Positions 46,417 to 60,329 of a DNA stretch of 64,000 nt are shown here, piece after piece. Below the pieces are notes generated by a model. That model saw nothing but the letters and a program-made list of their open reading frames with translations, was not told where the DNA came from and did no database searches. This DNA comes from Tomocerus qinae. Its lineage: Eukaryota; Arthropoda; Collembola; Entomobryomorpha; Tomoceridae. Location: NCBI GenBank assembly GCA_020055645.1, contig CM034546.1:99758001-99822000 (forward strand), given 5' to 3'. Every line of letters begins with the position of its first letter. Within the stretch, counting starts at the first letter, position 1. Position numbers and translations under genes: made by a program.

Positions 46417-46909
46417 ATGGCTATCTGTTTAGTCAATTATTTAAACGATTTTCCTCGAGTGTTTGCAGAATTGTATAGAGATTTATCAACCCAACGAAAG
46501 ATTTTACAACTCCGAAGTATTTATAGTAGTTCGGCAAATCACAAACATTAACGAACGTGATATTTTGTAGTGCGCTGAAGTGCTTGCTTTAATAGTTACA
46601 AAAGTAAAGCGTTTACTTGAAATTGACTTTTGAGTTTAGCCTTAGCCTCATTCTATGCACTGTAGTGTACAAGTTGTTCCTTTCAATTTCGATTTGAGTT
46701 ACATTGATCCATAGGCAATGTATATACATCACGAAAAATGTGTGCGTGTAGAAGAACCACTAGAAATATTTACTCTGCCGAAAGAAGCGAAGGGCGAATT
46801 ATTTATAACGATAGGGGTGTCCATGCTTTCCTTTGACAGAAAGGAAATATCATTCAAGGAGGATTTACATACTCAAACTTGGAATTTCTTGTACAAATAC
46901 AGCTACTAA
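46417..46909 (+). other. Coding-like remnant, not interpretable
   Basis: Short open pieces follow one another: 46417-46551 (MAICLVNYLNDFPRVF start), a stretch from about 46470 reading EIYQPNERFYNSEVFIVVRQ, and 46718-46909 (63 codons, KEAKGELFITIGVSMLSF). Stops and frame changes separate them, so this is either a multi-exon gene whose introns I cannot place or a pseudogene. No family recognised. Confidence 0.2.
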
Positions 46910-46918
46910 ATATAAACA

Positions 46919-48421
46919 GAGATGCTAAAACGGTTTTAGGAGCTACCCCTTCCGGGTTTTAAAAATGCTATATTTCTTTGAAATATCCTTGACCTAAGTA
47001 TAGAAGCTTTATACACTAAAATGTTACATTAAACACAAGAGTTAGTGGTAATGTAATTTTCTGCATAAGAGGCGAATTTGGTCTTTTGATCCAGCGTTTG
47101 GATTTTAATTTTATGGTTTTAGCATATAGATAAGCAAATTCTAATCATGATTCATGGTGGCAGCAATAGGTAACCATTAACCAAAATAGGTAAACAAGGC
47201 GTAATAAAGCGAATAATCATGTTGAAATAAATAGTAGAGACTTGAGCTGAATTGAAACTTTGGAACTCGCAGTTGGGTCCGTAATGACAGATTTGTCTAT
47301 ATAAATGCGTGTGCAAAGATAAGCATGGTTTTTGTGTGCGTTGGAGATGGGGTGTACTCAAGAGAGGATAGCAACCTTCAACTTGATCAGACGTATCAGC
47401 TAACCGTAAATTGGTTACATTGCACTTGAGAATGAGAGAGAATGCTTTTAAAACGTGAAATATATTATCATGACAGAAGCTAGGCAGGCAGACTGTGAAT
47501 ATCCCACTTTTGCTGTCGTCTTGCCTTCCTCCCCTTTTTCACTGTCACTCTTGAAATACATGAAATTCCTTCTGTTTTATTTCAATTGCCGAATGGAATA
47601 AGCAAGCGGGTAGGACATTCTGACGGGAAAGGAAAGAAGACGAGATTCAGATCCAAAATGTGTTCTATGTTATCTCCCGTTTCAACAGCCTACTTGTCTG
47701 TCTCACTTCATTCTCTACTACTTAGCACTTCAGCAGACGCTAAATCTGTCTAATTTAACTCGTAAGAGAAGGGAACAATACGCATACAATCGCACATACA
47801 CAAAAGCGCCTTTACTGCTGTATATTTATACTTTAAGCTGTATATTTAACGCATTGTTACATATCAGTAGATGTAATATACGAATTGAAAGTTTAAGTTT
47901 CATTTTAATGCATTTACATTGCAAATTATCTGGGACCAATTTTATCACAACAATTATGTATATACCTTAAACACTTGTATGGTTACCAGATTACAAATAC
48001 ACATTCCGCATTGAACAAAAGCTTTAGTTTTACATACGAGATATTGATAGTATTTACATAATGTGGCTATGTGTTATACATCCGTCAATGTATGAAAGTA
48101 CATGTGTAGATATTTCTCCCTTGTGTTAAAACTGTCATTTATTTTTGTCCATGAGTTTAGTCTGCATCCTCTTCTGTAGTAAAGCATAAACTATGTATAG
48201 ATATGTATGTAGAATGTCAGAAGGCGAGTTTCTGTATTTAGTGGGGGACACAAGAGTAAATCTGCCTCAGTCAGTCCCCATCCATTGCCGTGCTTGTGTC
48301 AAATTCAAGACCGTCAGATCCGTAAGGTTTACTTGTACAACCCGGTAAGCTTAACCCCGGTAAAACTCATCCGAGATTTTGCTTTTCTTCTCTACAAATA
48401 AACTCATCATTTTCTGAAAAT
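46919..48421. other. Upstream region of the aldehyde dehydrogenase gene
   Basis: Fifteen hundred bases without a convincing ORF. The last part must contain the ALDH promoter and leader; the leader probably begins within 48230-48400, where composition becomes more GC-rich. Confidence 0.4.
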
Positions 48422-51400
48422 ATGGCTCATCAGAAACCTTCAGTGAAATACACTAAGGTAATTACATAAATTCAACATTTATGCAGTCTTTACTACTATT
48501 TGTAAAAGTACTAAGAAGAATCATCAACTATTTTTGCAGCTCTTTATCAACAATGAATTTGTCGATGCCAGCGACAAAAAAACCTTCCAAACACTCGACC
48601 CAACCACAGGAACAAAAATTGTTGATGTAGCTGCTGCAGATAAGGTACATAACAATACAATAATTTTGTACACGCAATATTAATTTAGTCTATGTATATC
48701 TCTGCATTATCTAAATCGAACATAAAAGCAACAATGCTTAGTTTCATACCGGTATTATTAATTTTTGCCCACAATATTATTTGGTAATCATATATTAGAT
48801 CTGTAAGGTTAATCACTAGTGGTAAATGACAAATCCAAAGGTGCACATACAGGATACAATCATGTATGTGAAGATAACTTCTACTGCATCATATACATAT
48901 CTCGCGAAAACCCTGTACATACGTATAGAGTGAAATGCATTCATTAGCAATGCTATATTTTTGATTTGGGGTTTGTGATGGTTAGCAAATTGATATTATG
49001 CGTTTTATTAACAGGCTGATATCGATATCGCTGTTGCTGCTGCACGAAAAGCGTTTTCACCAGGATCGGAATGGCGTAAAACTGAACCCTCCGTGAAGGG
49101 GAAGTTGATAAACAAGGTACGTTTAAAGAATTCGAAATATTGTGGTATGCAAACATAACTATCGAACAGGCGATCATGGTTATGTAGTTAAAAGAGTTAA
49201 TATTTTAATGATCAGTTAGTTTGCTCTGGAACTATACTAGATGTTTAAATCACATTTTGGTAAAATAATTTTCATGATTTTATGCTACAGTTTGCCGATT
49301 TGATCGAGAAACATAGGGCAGAATTGGCTGCTTTGGAAAGTCTTGACAATGGGAAACCTGTCGGAGATTCTGATTTTGACATTGGTATGGCCATCGATTG
49401 CCTGCGCTACTTTGCAGGATGGACAGATAAAATTCATGGAGACACCATTCCTGTTGGTACGAGATACAATTATTATTATCAGTAGATACGCACTCACTCA
49501 TGTTATTTGTAACGGTATATCAGTCATTCTACCATAATTTAATATGAACTTATGGTAATAATAACACTATTTGATTGTGTGAACACTAAAGATGGAAGTT
49601 TCATGACCTTCACCCGCAAGGAACCCATTGGTGTCGTTGGCTCTATTATCCCATGGAACTATCCTATATTGATGGCTGCCTGGAAATTGGGACCAGGTGA
49701 CTTATTATTACTAATTACTATGATAATAGTGCGTTTGTAAAGAAGTTTTTATCTTATCGACTAAAATGTAGTATTCATTATGGCAAAAAACACTTGGTCG
49801 AAATGTGTACTGATCTTTTTGGCATATTTTGATTTTAGCTTTGGCTACCGGTTGCACCATTGTCTTGAAACCAGGTTTGTTTCCTATGCTTCGTATATTA
49901 TGAATGCAGGTTGTTTAGTATTTTGATTGCTTTACCAGGATTTTTCATGTTTATTTAGCTGAACAAACACCTTTGACAGCCCTTTACCTTGCATCTCTGG
50001 TGAAAGAAGCCGGATTTCCCGCAGGTGTCATTAATATCACTCCAGGATTGGGACCATCAGCTGGAGCTGCTATTTCTAGCCACCCTGATATTGACAAAGT
50101 TGCTTTTACCGGATCAACTGAAGTAAGACATTACAGTTTGTATTTATGTTCATTGATAAGCGTCAAAAATTAATTAGCTATATTTCTATGAAGGTCGGAC
50201 GATTGATCATGGGTGCAGCAGCAAGTAGCAATTTGAAACGAGTTACTTTGGAGCTTGGAGGAAAAAGTCCTTTGATTATCTGTGCTGATGCAGACAGTAA
50301 TATACTATTTGTTTACAGAAAATTGCGAGCGACAACAAATATCTATTTAACTGTTTTATGACTAAATCTAACTCTCTAATCTTTTCCTGTCATGGGGCTT
50401 TGATATAATACTTACTTCTGTTTATGTATTTTAGTCGCAGAGAGTGCAGAGATAGCTCACGGAGCTATATTTAACAACCATGGCCAAAATTGCTGCGCTG
50501 GATCACGAACATTTGTCGAAGCTGGTATATACGATGCTTTTGTCAAGAAAGCCAAGGAATTGGCAGAAGCTAGAAAAGTCGGAGATCCATTCCAAGATGG
50601 GGTTCAACAAGGCCCACAAGTAATCACAATTAAACATCTCACCAATTATAATTATATTTAGTAAAAAAAATCAATTACAATGCAGAGACTAACTGCATAT
50701 TATGATCGTATTCTTTAATAGGTGGACGAAGAACAGTTCCAAAAAATTCAGGGATTGATCGAAAGTGGAAAGAAGGAAGGTGCCACTCTTGTTACAGGAG
50801 GAAGCCGATTTGGAGACAAAGGTTATTTCATTCAACCTACCGTTTTTGCTGATGTTAAAGACCAAATGCGCATTGCCAAAGAAGAAATCTTCGGACCAGT
50901 TCAGTCCATTTTCAAGTTCAACACTATCGAAGAGGCCATTGAGAGAGCAAATGCCACTACTTACGGACTCGCCGCTGGAATCATCACCAATGATATTAAC
51001 AAGGCTTTACTCTTTGCCCAATCTGTTCAAGCTGGCTCTGTTTGGTAAGGACTTTTTGTCTTAATCTTCATTATTTCTTACAAATATGTGTGCAAAATGT
51101 GTCCGTATACCATGTATCTTCTAATTTTGTGTGTATGGAAGTATTACAATTATCATTATAATCCCTGAAATATATATTTAGAATTAATTGTTCATTTTGT
51201 TATTAAATAGGGTCAACTGTTTCGATGCAGTGTTCTCTAATGCTCCATTTGGAGGATTTAAGGTACAGATAATTGCTAAAATATTATTTGCATGTAATTT
51301 AGTATGATTTCTTTGTAGTACAGTACAGACACATTTTATTATATTTTTGGTTTATTTTATAACAGCAATCTGGACAAGGACGAGAATTGTAAGTCATTTT

Positions 51401-51542
51401 ATATTATGAAAGATATTTGTAACTGTATATAGCATGAGACATTTAAGAACGGTCACGAATTTATTTTTTTAGGGGTGAGGTTGCTTTGAAGGAATATCTT
51501 GAGCTGAAGACAGTCACCATCGCGCTGAAACAAAAAGTCTGA
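48422..51542 (+). CDS. Aldehyde dehydrogenase, ALDH1/2 class
   Basis: Thirteen exons: 48422-48457, 48540-48644, 49015-49116, 49291-49456, 49592-49696, 49839-49874, 49959-50122, 50194-50296, 50435-50619, 50722-51044, 51211-51262, 51366-51388 and 51473-51542. They join in frame to 489 residues, the usual size of a cytosolic enzyme. It oxidises aldehydes, possibly retinal, to acids with NAD+. Motifs seen: [21 protein letters not shown], the FTGSTEVG dinucleotide loop, the general base Glu258 in LELGGKSP, the catalytic Cys292 in GQNCCAGSR (34 residues apart as in ALDH2), and EIFGPVQ. No mitochondrial leader is present: it starts [12 protein letters not shown]. Exons of 36 and 23 bases are very short but each fits the family sequence. 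Substrate preference cannot be read from the sequence. Confidence 0.93.
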
Positions 51543-54033
51543 ATATCGTAACAAAAAACTTCAACTTCCTATATTTTCATTGGCTTTACGATTCATTATC
51601 CTTTGTGAACTTCAAAGAATAAATACCTTTGTTCTTCTTGTGTAAAATATCCAGACCACGCTTTGTTTGTCAATGTCTTTCTGGGGTGTATATCTTTACT
51701 CATCATTGAAACTTGAATCATATCGCACTATGTACGTGAAATTGTATCCCTGGCTGATGTAACAATGATTATGATATTTCAAGGGTTGAATGCATATGAG
51801 TAAAATAAAATTTGAAAAGATTGGGTGGTACAAGTTTGGCAACTAACTGCAGGGCAATGAAGGAATTAAACACTGACGTCTTTCTCTAAATACCTGTATG
51901 TTTTAGAAATCAATTTTCCTATTGAAGTGTTTTCAGTTAGTGAAACTGTTTGAATTATGTAAATTGATCCTGTTATAAAAAGTCTTCTGGATACTCAGTG
52001 TTGCTACATGTTGACTTTAGGAATACAATAAATCTATAGAATAATAGCATTTAAACATTATGACAATGCCAATGGTTCTTATTTCTGAGGTAAACCCAAA
52101 AAAATCTTCTACATCTACGTATTTATACACACGAAAGGGTGCTTCTGTATTTAGAAGATTACTTAAACTTTGCTACTTCCTTTTTGCTCCACATTTCAAA
52201 AATTATTGTGTTCATAGTAGCTTTTGACATTGTTACATCAGAATGCAATACAAAATGGCATTGAATTGTCATTGTCACTTTTATTCCAATTGTGTCATTG
52301 TTGGAAACAACTGATTTTATGATATAATGAAGTTCCAATAATCTTCACATAAATTAGGGCTTAATATTTTGACTTCAATAGTATGTAACTATATTTGTTA
52401 GGGATGAAATGAAACTAAATTTAGAAAATCAGATAACAAAATGGAGGGTCAGCCATTAAACCGCATACTGCAATTCAAAGCTACAATATTTTATGTGGTG
52501 CCATCAATTTAGGAACGGTTTCAATTTCGAATATCCAATGATTAAAATACAGACATCAATAAATATGAGTAGCTCAAAGCTATAATGATCATAATTGAAT
52601 TCGCATTAGCATAAATACATCGAACAATCTATCGCTGTGAGGAACTCAATGCAAAAGTAGTCCACATAGGACAATCAGCACAATAGGTACATTTTTCTAA
52701 ATCATTAATCTCTGGGCGTTAATTTGGTTTATAACAATAATCTACAATTTATGGTACGTTGATTATAATGTGTTTTTATAGGCATCGTGTTTCATTATTA
52801 GTCTTTTAATATCTTTATCGTAACATCCTCCTTGTACTGTTGACTGTCAATCCAATACTAACAATTATTAGTGAATCCTCATGATCCAAGTGTCACTGGT
52901 ATAGCATCATCATTTCCTATTCAAGAATTACATTCACGTGAGACAGAGATCTGTCATAAATAGTACGGCTAATGCAAGACAGAAATCACTCAACTTCCGT
53001 TATGTTATAAAATGAATTTCATGGGATATTTCTGTGCATAAAAGAATCGCACGCACATAATAAACAGAATGTACTTTTGTCCGTAGCTCTTGTTACTGTT
53101 ACCATTCAAGAAGAAAATCGTGCTGCCTTGCACCTACTTACACAAAATTAGCACGCTCGTCAATATTGTCATGTAGCTCACCATCTCTATTCAACTTCTC
53201 TTCCCTACGTCTTTGCGGTTCTTCTAACAATCGCGTTACTCCAATCAGTCAGGACGTTGGTTTTGTATGTAATATAATATGTAAGCGTATTAAATCTCAA
53301 ATAAAAAGGACCAAGTATTTCTTAGCGTTGCTTTGTGATTTATTTGTGTCATTCTATACTCTTCTCAACTTATCAACTCAAGTTATCTCAACAAATAGAA
53401 TATGAACCAACATTTTAGTATAGTAAGTGTATAATAAAATATTTGCGAGAAACAAAGAATATCAGGGTTTACCATTCTTTTCTTCAAAGAATCAACGTCA
53501 AAAGCGTCTCTTTACACTTGGGGCGTGGATTTATTCAGCTAATTGGATAAGTGGGAAATTGCATATTGGGATTATATATGTACAATAACAAGAAATGAAT
53601 AATTAAAAAAGATTTCCTCCTACAATAAATTACAATGGATAAACTCTAAGCTATCTTCTAACCATGTAAATATGTCTACTGTATAATTTTATCTACTGTC
53701 CAAGTCCACGTAAAAAACAACGATAAATAAAAAAATTAAGTCTCAACAGTTATTAGTATGCCCACAGGTATTACTATAGTGGTTAATTATATAAATTAAT
53801 GAATCACAAGAAAACCAACCGTATCTACAAACGTACCATCATCAGCACAAAATACACCCGACACACTAGAGTAAAAAATAAATATTGAAAATGTAAACAC
53901 GCACACTTACATAAAACGACAAGCAGGATGCTACATCGCCGTTGCTAATTGAAAGGACTAACTGAATGTTTTGGTAATGAATATAGACATCGCTATAATA
54001 TAGTAGACTAAATAATTAAATGTGCAAGTCATT
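51543..54033. other. Intergenic; ALDH poly(A) signal
   Basis: AATAAA at 51618-51623, 76 bases after the ALDH stop, is a good end signal. The remaining 2.4 kb are AT-rich with no supported gene; an 80-codon frame at 53166 shows no family features. Confidence 0.5.
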
Positions 54034-56084
54034 TTATCGAGTATTTGTCTTTGTTTGTAAAGTGCTCTCAATTTCCTTGAGCAATTCAGTAAGGAAATGA
54101 GGTAAACTTTTATGACTACGGTTATAATGATGATCTTTACTATAAGGAGGGCTACGGTGGTAGATGTGGGTATCATTATGAGGATTAAGGTGATTCTGAA
54201 AGGAAAGAGGATGGTCTGCCGAAGAATGTGATGAATTAAGTAAATCTCTCTTTTTCCTTTTTCGCTTGCTGGCAGCAAGTCCGCTGAAAAGAGTGAAGAT
54301 AACAGGGGCAATGGCTATGGAGCTGTAGAAGAGACTGATGCTCAGTCGAGTGAGAAATGAGTTGTCCTCCATGAACAAGAATGGTGTGTTCGGAATTGTT
54401 ACAGCCGGAGTCGTCGACGCGGAAAGGAGGGAAAGTAACGTATTTGATGTCTTGGGGTAATATTTCTGAGTGGTCGTCGAAAGAGCCGGGGCTGGGGTAG
54501 TCGTTTTCTTCGTAATTGTTCTTGACGGCAGAATGGGTTTCTTTGTTAAATGCGATGGTAGATTCATCATCTTCGTCGGGGAAGAACTGTTGGGAGTCTT
54601 TGTGGTCGTCATCGTGGTTTGTGTTGTTGTTGTTGCTGTTGTTGTTGTTGTTTTTGGTGTTGTTGTCAGCATAGTCGTCGTCGTCGTTGAAGTTGAAGCT
54701 ACGGTTGTCATTTCTGTTTGGTTCCTTATAGGTCGGTCTGTTACTGTTACTCGGATCACCGGTCTTGCTGGCTTCTTTTTGTATTTGTTCTTCGAACCTC
54801 CTCCTGTGTCCAAATTTATTGATGCGGTCGCACTTTTCACTTTGGTATTCCCCTTCCCATATGTACTTCCTCCAACCCTTTTTGGGGGTAATGTCGATGT
54901 TGTTGTGGATGTTGATGTTAATATCGTTGTTGTTACTGTTGGGGTTGTAGTCGTAACGCTTCCTTTCTTTTGAGAAATTGGCCTTGTCCTTCGATGCAGT
55001 TGACCAGCTTTCTTTATTTTTGCAGGTATCCGTTTGATTGGAGGACGTCCACTACTTGTTCCTACATCCGACTGAGATCCTTTTCTTTTCTTAGACTTGG
55101 GAAAACTTCCCCGTTTCGGAGGAGTCGTCGATGTCGTAGAATAGGCACTTTTGAAAGAGTCAATTACAATTTGTGAAAAAAACAATTTAGGTCCAAATAT
55201 TAACCGTATACCAAATTGGCAAGCTTCTGTTGTAATTGTAGTAATATGATAAACAGATAAATACATACGTTTTTGTTTGTGCACTAGTTGTTTAAATTTT
55301 ATTACCTTAAGGAGTAGTTAGTAGCATGTCGAGCTTGCGACTCCCAAATGTCATTGCCACTCCACTTAGCTTTGACACGGTTCAGTCTATTGAATTTTAA
55401 TGATGAATTGGATGTTACATACTGATCTGTTGTTGCTGCAAATGTGGCTTCATTATACGGTGTGGCTATACAGGACATGAGTGTAAACTTTAGTTCTAAT
55501 TTAATGCTTCATTAAATACAATTGCTCAAGAATCTGATTTACCTTTATCTATATTTACACATGAAATTATGGTATTGATGTTTGCTCCTGAACTGCATAA
55601 AGTAGACACTTTTTTGTTGCAATTATCAATTAAACTACAAAGATACGCACCTATATAAATATAATATGGCCATCCATAACTGAAATCATTATCAATTTGT
55701 AAAATAATGTTCAATAAATATGTCTATACTCTAACGAACTCTAAATTACGTTTTCAAAGATTTCTAGTAGGTTCAAAATATACAGACACTGAAAAGTAAC
55801 TGTCAGTGTCATCATAATTAGCATAGCACATATTTTCAAATGCTATTTATTTCATCTAAAGAAATTAACGAGGTATAAAGCTTGCTATAGAAAATCAACT
55901 AACTCACAAAGCAGGCTACCCAATGCTAAATACATATTATTATAGTAATATAATGGTAAATGATGATTGAATTGTAATTCATCTTACCCCATCGAACTGT
56001 AGTTGCTTGAGCTATCATATCCTTATCCTTACCGATGCAAAGAAAAATCAGTCCGGTAACACTGATTAGCATATAAACTTGCAT
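54034..56084 (-). CDS. Thr-rich (mucin-like) single-pass membrane protein
   Basis: Four minus-strand exons, 55988-56084, 55543-55650, 55306-55465 and 54034-55147, join in frame to 492 residues. Residues 1-18 (MQVYMLISVTGLIFLCIG) are a signal peptide. Next is a short domain with four cysteines (YLCSLIDNCNK, LCSS, ISCVN), then N-glycosylation sites (NSS, NYS). A long region from about residue 125 to 370 is Thr/Ser/Pro/Lys-rich with runs such as TSTTTTTMLTTTPKTTTTT, expected to be heavily O-glycosylated. A hydrophobic segment near residues 390-415 (SISLFYSSIAIAPVIFTLFS) is followed by the stop-transfer KRKRKKRD and a His/Ser/Asn-rich tail of about 70 residues. This is type I membrane topology, probably cell surface. 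I do not recognise an orthologue. An upstream ATG at 56123 would add 13 residues and weaken the signal peptide. Confidence 0.7.
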
Positions 56085-57791
56085 AATTTTTTCATGGGGA
56101 TGTAAACACTTTAAAAACCACAAACAATATCACTCCAAGTTAATACGATACTTTCGGAAGCAAAAATGAAATTCACCAGGTACAAATATAAGAAGATTAT
56201 GAAATAATGTCAAGAATATTTGTTTTTAGGAACTGATAGAATCGTGCTTTGTATGTATTGTTAAATGGACGATTTGAAGTTGAGGAAATGAGCACAAGAA
56301 TAAGATAAGGATGAAAGGGCACTACCTATTTGAAGTTGAACTCGGATCACTTTTCTTTAGAAGACTAAAGGACGAAGAAGATGGCATGTAGGCTTTTATA
56401 TGTTCGTTGTACAGCAAGGGGGTGAGTGGAGCGAGGAATGGATGATGCTATTAAAATGACGATATGATGAGACATGGCACTATGAAACCGTCAATCTATT
56501 CTTGTGACAAGGAGAATTGCTCGTATTTCTTTCGGTGCAGCTGTAATGCAGTCTAGTATGTATACCTAGTTAGTATCATGCACATCTGATCGCAGCTTGG
56601 TGTTTATTTGTGTCTAGTGCATATATAAACAGATAAAAACAGAAATTAAAGTGCAAGCAATGAAGATGCATGGATTCATTATGCACTGTGTAGTATTTGT
56701 TAAGGGTTAAGTATATAAGTGCGAGAGACAGACTTGCTATCAAATTAAGTTTGGTTGTAGGAAGTTAAGTTGGATTACTACAGTCATTTAGGTACACTTA
56801 CAGATGTAGGTACCCATTAGCTATTGTTGAATTGTATTCACTCTCTCAGTCCATTATTCACCACTTAAAAGTAAACCCTTCTTTTGAATGAAAATGAATA
56901 CCTGAGATGCTTCATTCAAGAGCTTAACATGACAAATAAATAATGCATCCGTTGCGGAGTTGTCTGTTTTTAAGGAAGGGGACAATAACATGAGGTTTAT
57001 TTGGTTTCCTTTAGCTATGGGCAATAAGAATACTAATTTTCACAATTATTTATGTATAAAGTTTCAACTTCCAAATCTTCCTAAACAGTTCAACTAAGTG
57101 TAAGTAACAGTATTGTCAATTATTCTGAAGCTCTAGCTATGTAGCTCAAAGAATTCCCACAGCACAGTTTGTTTTTAATTTGTGAATACACTTTACTGCA
57201 TATAAAAGCACAATTTCGCAGTTTTACACTTTTACACTGTGCATATAAATCAACGCAGATCTTTAACTGCTTAAATAGTACAAATTATAGACACCTAAAC
57301 ACAGTCAATCTAATAGCTATTTTTAGCGTATCAAACATTCAATTATCTTTACGGCAGTTCATACTTCATACGCATTTTAAAATTTTCAGTGTCAAATTTA
57401 CACTTCCTAGGTAGTCTATTCAGCCTGAGCGTTACTTTCTGCGTTTCATGCTGGAATCAAGTTTAGTATGCTTATTACCCGACCGTGTGCCAATTTGTAT
57501 CAGTTTTGTGAAATTAATACCTGTTGTCCACACAGGCATGCGTTCTTCAAGACATCCAAAAATAACCCCGTTGACAAACCGTATCGAAACACCCTTGACA
57601 AATGCTAATTTATACAAAAGAGCAAATGAGGTTACTTTTGCACATCTCTTATGCTGTGATTGAGAGATATAACAATGAGATAATGTATTTTATTCTTTAC
57701 CAAATATGTCATGTACGTGTTATTGGTTTATTACTCTTCTCCGCTACAATGCACAATATTCTTTGTTACTTACAAATAAATGCAAAATAAA
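56085..57791. other. Intergenic between two minus-strand genes
   Basis: Contains the promoter of the Thr-rich protein near its left end and, at 57727-57732, an AATAAA on the minus strand 60 bases after the protease stop. No other feature is supported. Confidence 0.5.
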
Positions 57792-60329
57792 TTAAAAGTG
57801 AACTGCTAGTTTAATCCAATTTTCAAAGAATACCACAGATTGGAAGTAGCTCAAATTACTTCTTGGCAATATGAAACTAATCACACCCATGAGATTTGAT
57901 TCCTCGGCAGCAGAATACAATCCTCCTCCACTATCACCCTTCGTAAATAGATTAATGTACTGTATCTATTCGTATATAATTAGCCAATATAAATTGAATT
58001 TGTAAATCCCATACCTTTCCAGAACTGCTAGTTGACGATGTAAGACTAGAGCATAAAACACTTTTTTTCAAATGCTCGTTGGCTTCTGATATTTCTGGAT
58101 ATTCTTGACTACAATATTCATTGGATTCTAGAATCACTTTTCCATACAATAAATTTCCAGAATGAGATTCTGGTACAGTGAGGTTAGTTCGACCCCAGCC
58201 ACTGATATAAGCTGTTTTTCCTTCAACGTCTTCTGCTAATGAGTCCAATATTAATTATTGAGCACAGAATAAATTGAAATTCGTATGAACATACCTGTAC
58301 TCGAGAGTTGAATTGGTCTTACACGTTCATTAAACACCACTGGGTTCTTGAGCTTTATTAAAACGATGTCATTCATATAAGTATTTAAATTAAATCCATA
58401 GTGAATGTATACGGATTGGATTTCATGGCTTTGGACACATTCGTTGTGGTCGCTCGTTAAACATGTAGATGGACAGCCAACAATAACTCTTAGGGAAGAT
58501 AAGGAACGAAGCTCTGACCTGTATTTACACTTCGTTTATGAATCTAATTAAACTCTGTAAATAATATGACTAAAGTACTTATAACTATACTTAACAATAG
58601 AATGTACATCAAAATAATAATTAAAACAGGATTTATAGTGATGAGTGTACTTAAAATGGCTTTACCACGATGTAAAGAAGCAATGAGATGCGCTAAGCAC
58701 AAGATCACTAGAAATGAGAGATCCTCCACAGAAATGTCGGCCAGAAGATGGGGAACATCCTCTTAATTCCGCAAAGACAGGCGGTCTGGCCATATCCCGA
58801 ATGCTTACTTGCCACGGTACATTAATTAAATTTGTTTCCAAACCATTTGCAATTAATGGGGTTTCAAAACTGAAATACATGGAATACAGAATGTTTACTT
58901 TTTACAGTGTACAACAAGATCTTTAATTAACATGGTTCATCATAGAATTGAAACAACAGACTTTATCTAACTGGTTAAAGTATAATAAGTAAATATTATT
59001 TACGGTTCTACAACTTCATTTTCTTCTTCGTTTTGCCAAAACAAGCTTTGTCTCCGTTGTCGGCTTTTTCTTCCCCAATTAACTATGTAATGTAGTTTGC
59101 TCATCGAAATTTGAGACACTTTTAATCTCCACTTGCATTTTAAGTCATTTTCACCAAACTGGATACGAATTTCGAGAGTTTGAATTCCCCTACTATTTAC
59201 GTTTCGGTCCACAAGTACTGTTAACAGAAAAGAGTATTATTTATTAGGAAAATCTAATAATAACATTTCAATCACTTTCTCTATCTCCGCATTTTCAAAA
59301 TCGTTTTGCGAAAATGGTTGTCACTGAATCATAGGATTGATTTTTCAGAGCTCATGTCGTTTATCTACTAGTTATCATAAATCACAACCCTAGAACTACA
59401 TCAACATTATAGTATTTATAACAATTCATTTATTAAAACTACTTTCGATGGCCTTTCTTTTCTAACTTGTGTATCCTTTGAGCGCTCCGCACATCACCGA
59501 ACTCCGGAAGTTGGTTCCAATGAGACGAATTGAAAATTTGTCACAAAGAAATTCCTCCTCCTCTGTATCGGTTAAATTTGCACGGTCATCTTGTAAATCC
59601 CAGTCGTAAAATGTCACCCTATGTATTACATACAATTAGTTATTGCACATAAATGGAACAATGGAACAAATTATTAGGGTAATAAATAGTATTAACTTTG
59701 GCATGCTTTCTGTCCTCATTAGAAAACACATGCTAACTATAATTTGTCTCTTTTACCATAATTTGGCAGATATTAAACACACTTTAGGAATGTGGTCTCA
59801 TATGAATTAACATTTGGTTTCTTCTACTTATTAAAAATTAAATGGTAAATAATATGTAGTTGCATTGATATAATTTCATAATCTGTAGATGACTTTGTAA
59901 TTTTATTCCATCCCTTACTTAATTCCACCAAACTGTTTGTCGACAAAGAATTTCAGAGTAGTAGTAGTAGATACGCTAGATACGTTGTGCATTTCAGGGT
60001 AGTTGGGAGATTCGAAAACGACTTCATTCAATGTTTCCCAATTTTCGTCTAAGATATCTGCAAAACAAACACTACTGGAATATGGAACATGTAGAACAAT
60101 GTTCGATTAGAATTAAATAGTGGAGTTTTCTAAAAATGTTTTTACAAAAGTAATGAAACTATAACTGTATGTACTTAAGTAATAATTTACTCATTTAGCC
60201 TAAATAGTTTTATAGCACTTGATGTAATACCAAAAAATGACTCATGATTTGTATCACTATCCACTAACCAAGTGTAGAGAAATGCCAAATGAGTACTCCC
60301 AAAAATCCCAGGACCAAATACGCTGCCAT
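57792..60329 (-). CDS. Secreted CUB-domain trypsin-like serine protease
   Basis: Eight minus-strand exons: 60269-60329, 59919-60057, 59467-59618, 59004-59217, 58666-58869, 58295-58518, 58015-58235 and 57792-57938, in frame to 453 residues. A signal peptide (MAAYLVLGFLGVLIWHF) is followed by a CUB-like region (FESPNYPEM, TFYDWDLQDD, MCGALKGYT, WRLKVSQI) to about residue 165. A Lys/Arg-rich linker (GRKSRQRRQS) may be a processing site. The catalytic domain starts around LIANG at 194-198. The triad is complete: His251 (SASHC), Asp307 (NDIVLI) and Ser408 (GDSGGG). By alignment position 189 is Ser, suggesting chymotrypsin-like preference. Oddities: no Arg or Lys directly before the expected activation site, and the Cys191-Cys220 disulphide of the S1 pocket is missing. 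Role, such as digestion or haemolymph cascades, is not determined. Confidence 0.82.

Noticed and set aside
54470..54973. Plus-strand 167-codon Val-rich frame
   Set aside because: Antisense of the Thr-rich exon; Thr codons on one strand read as Val-rich or Cys-rich codons on the other.
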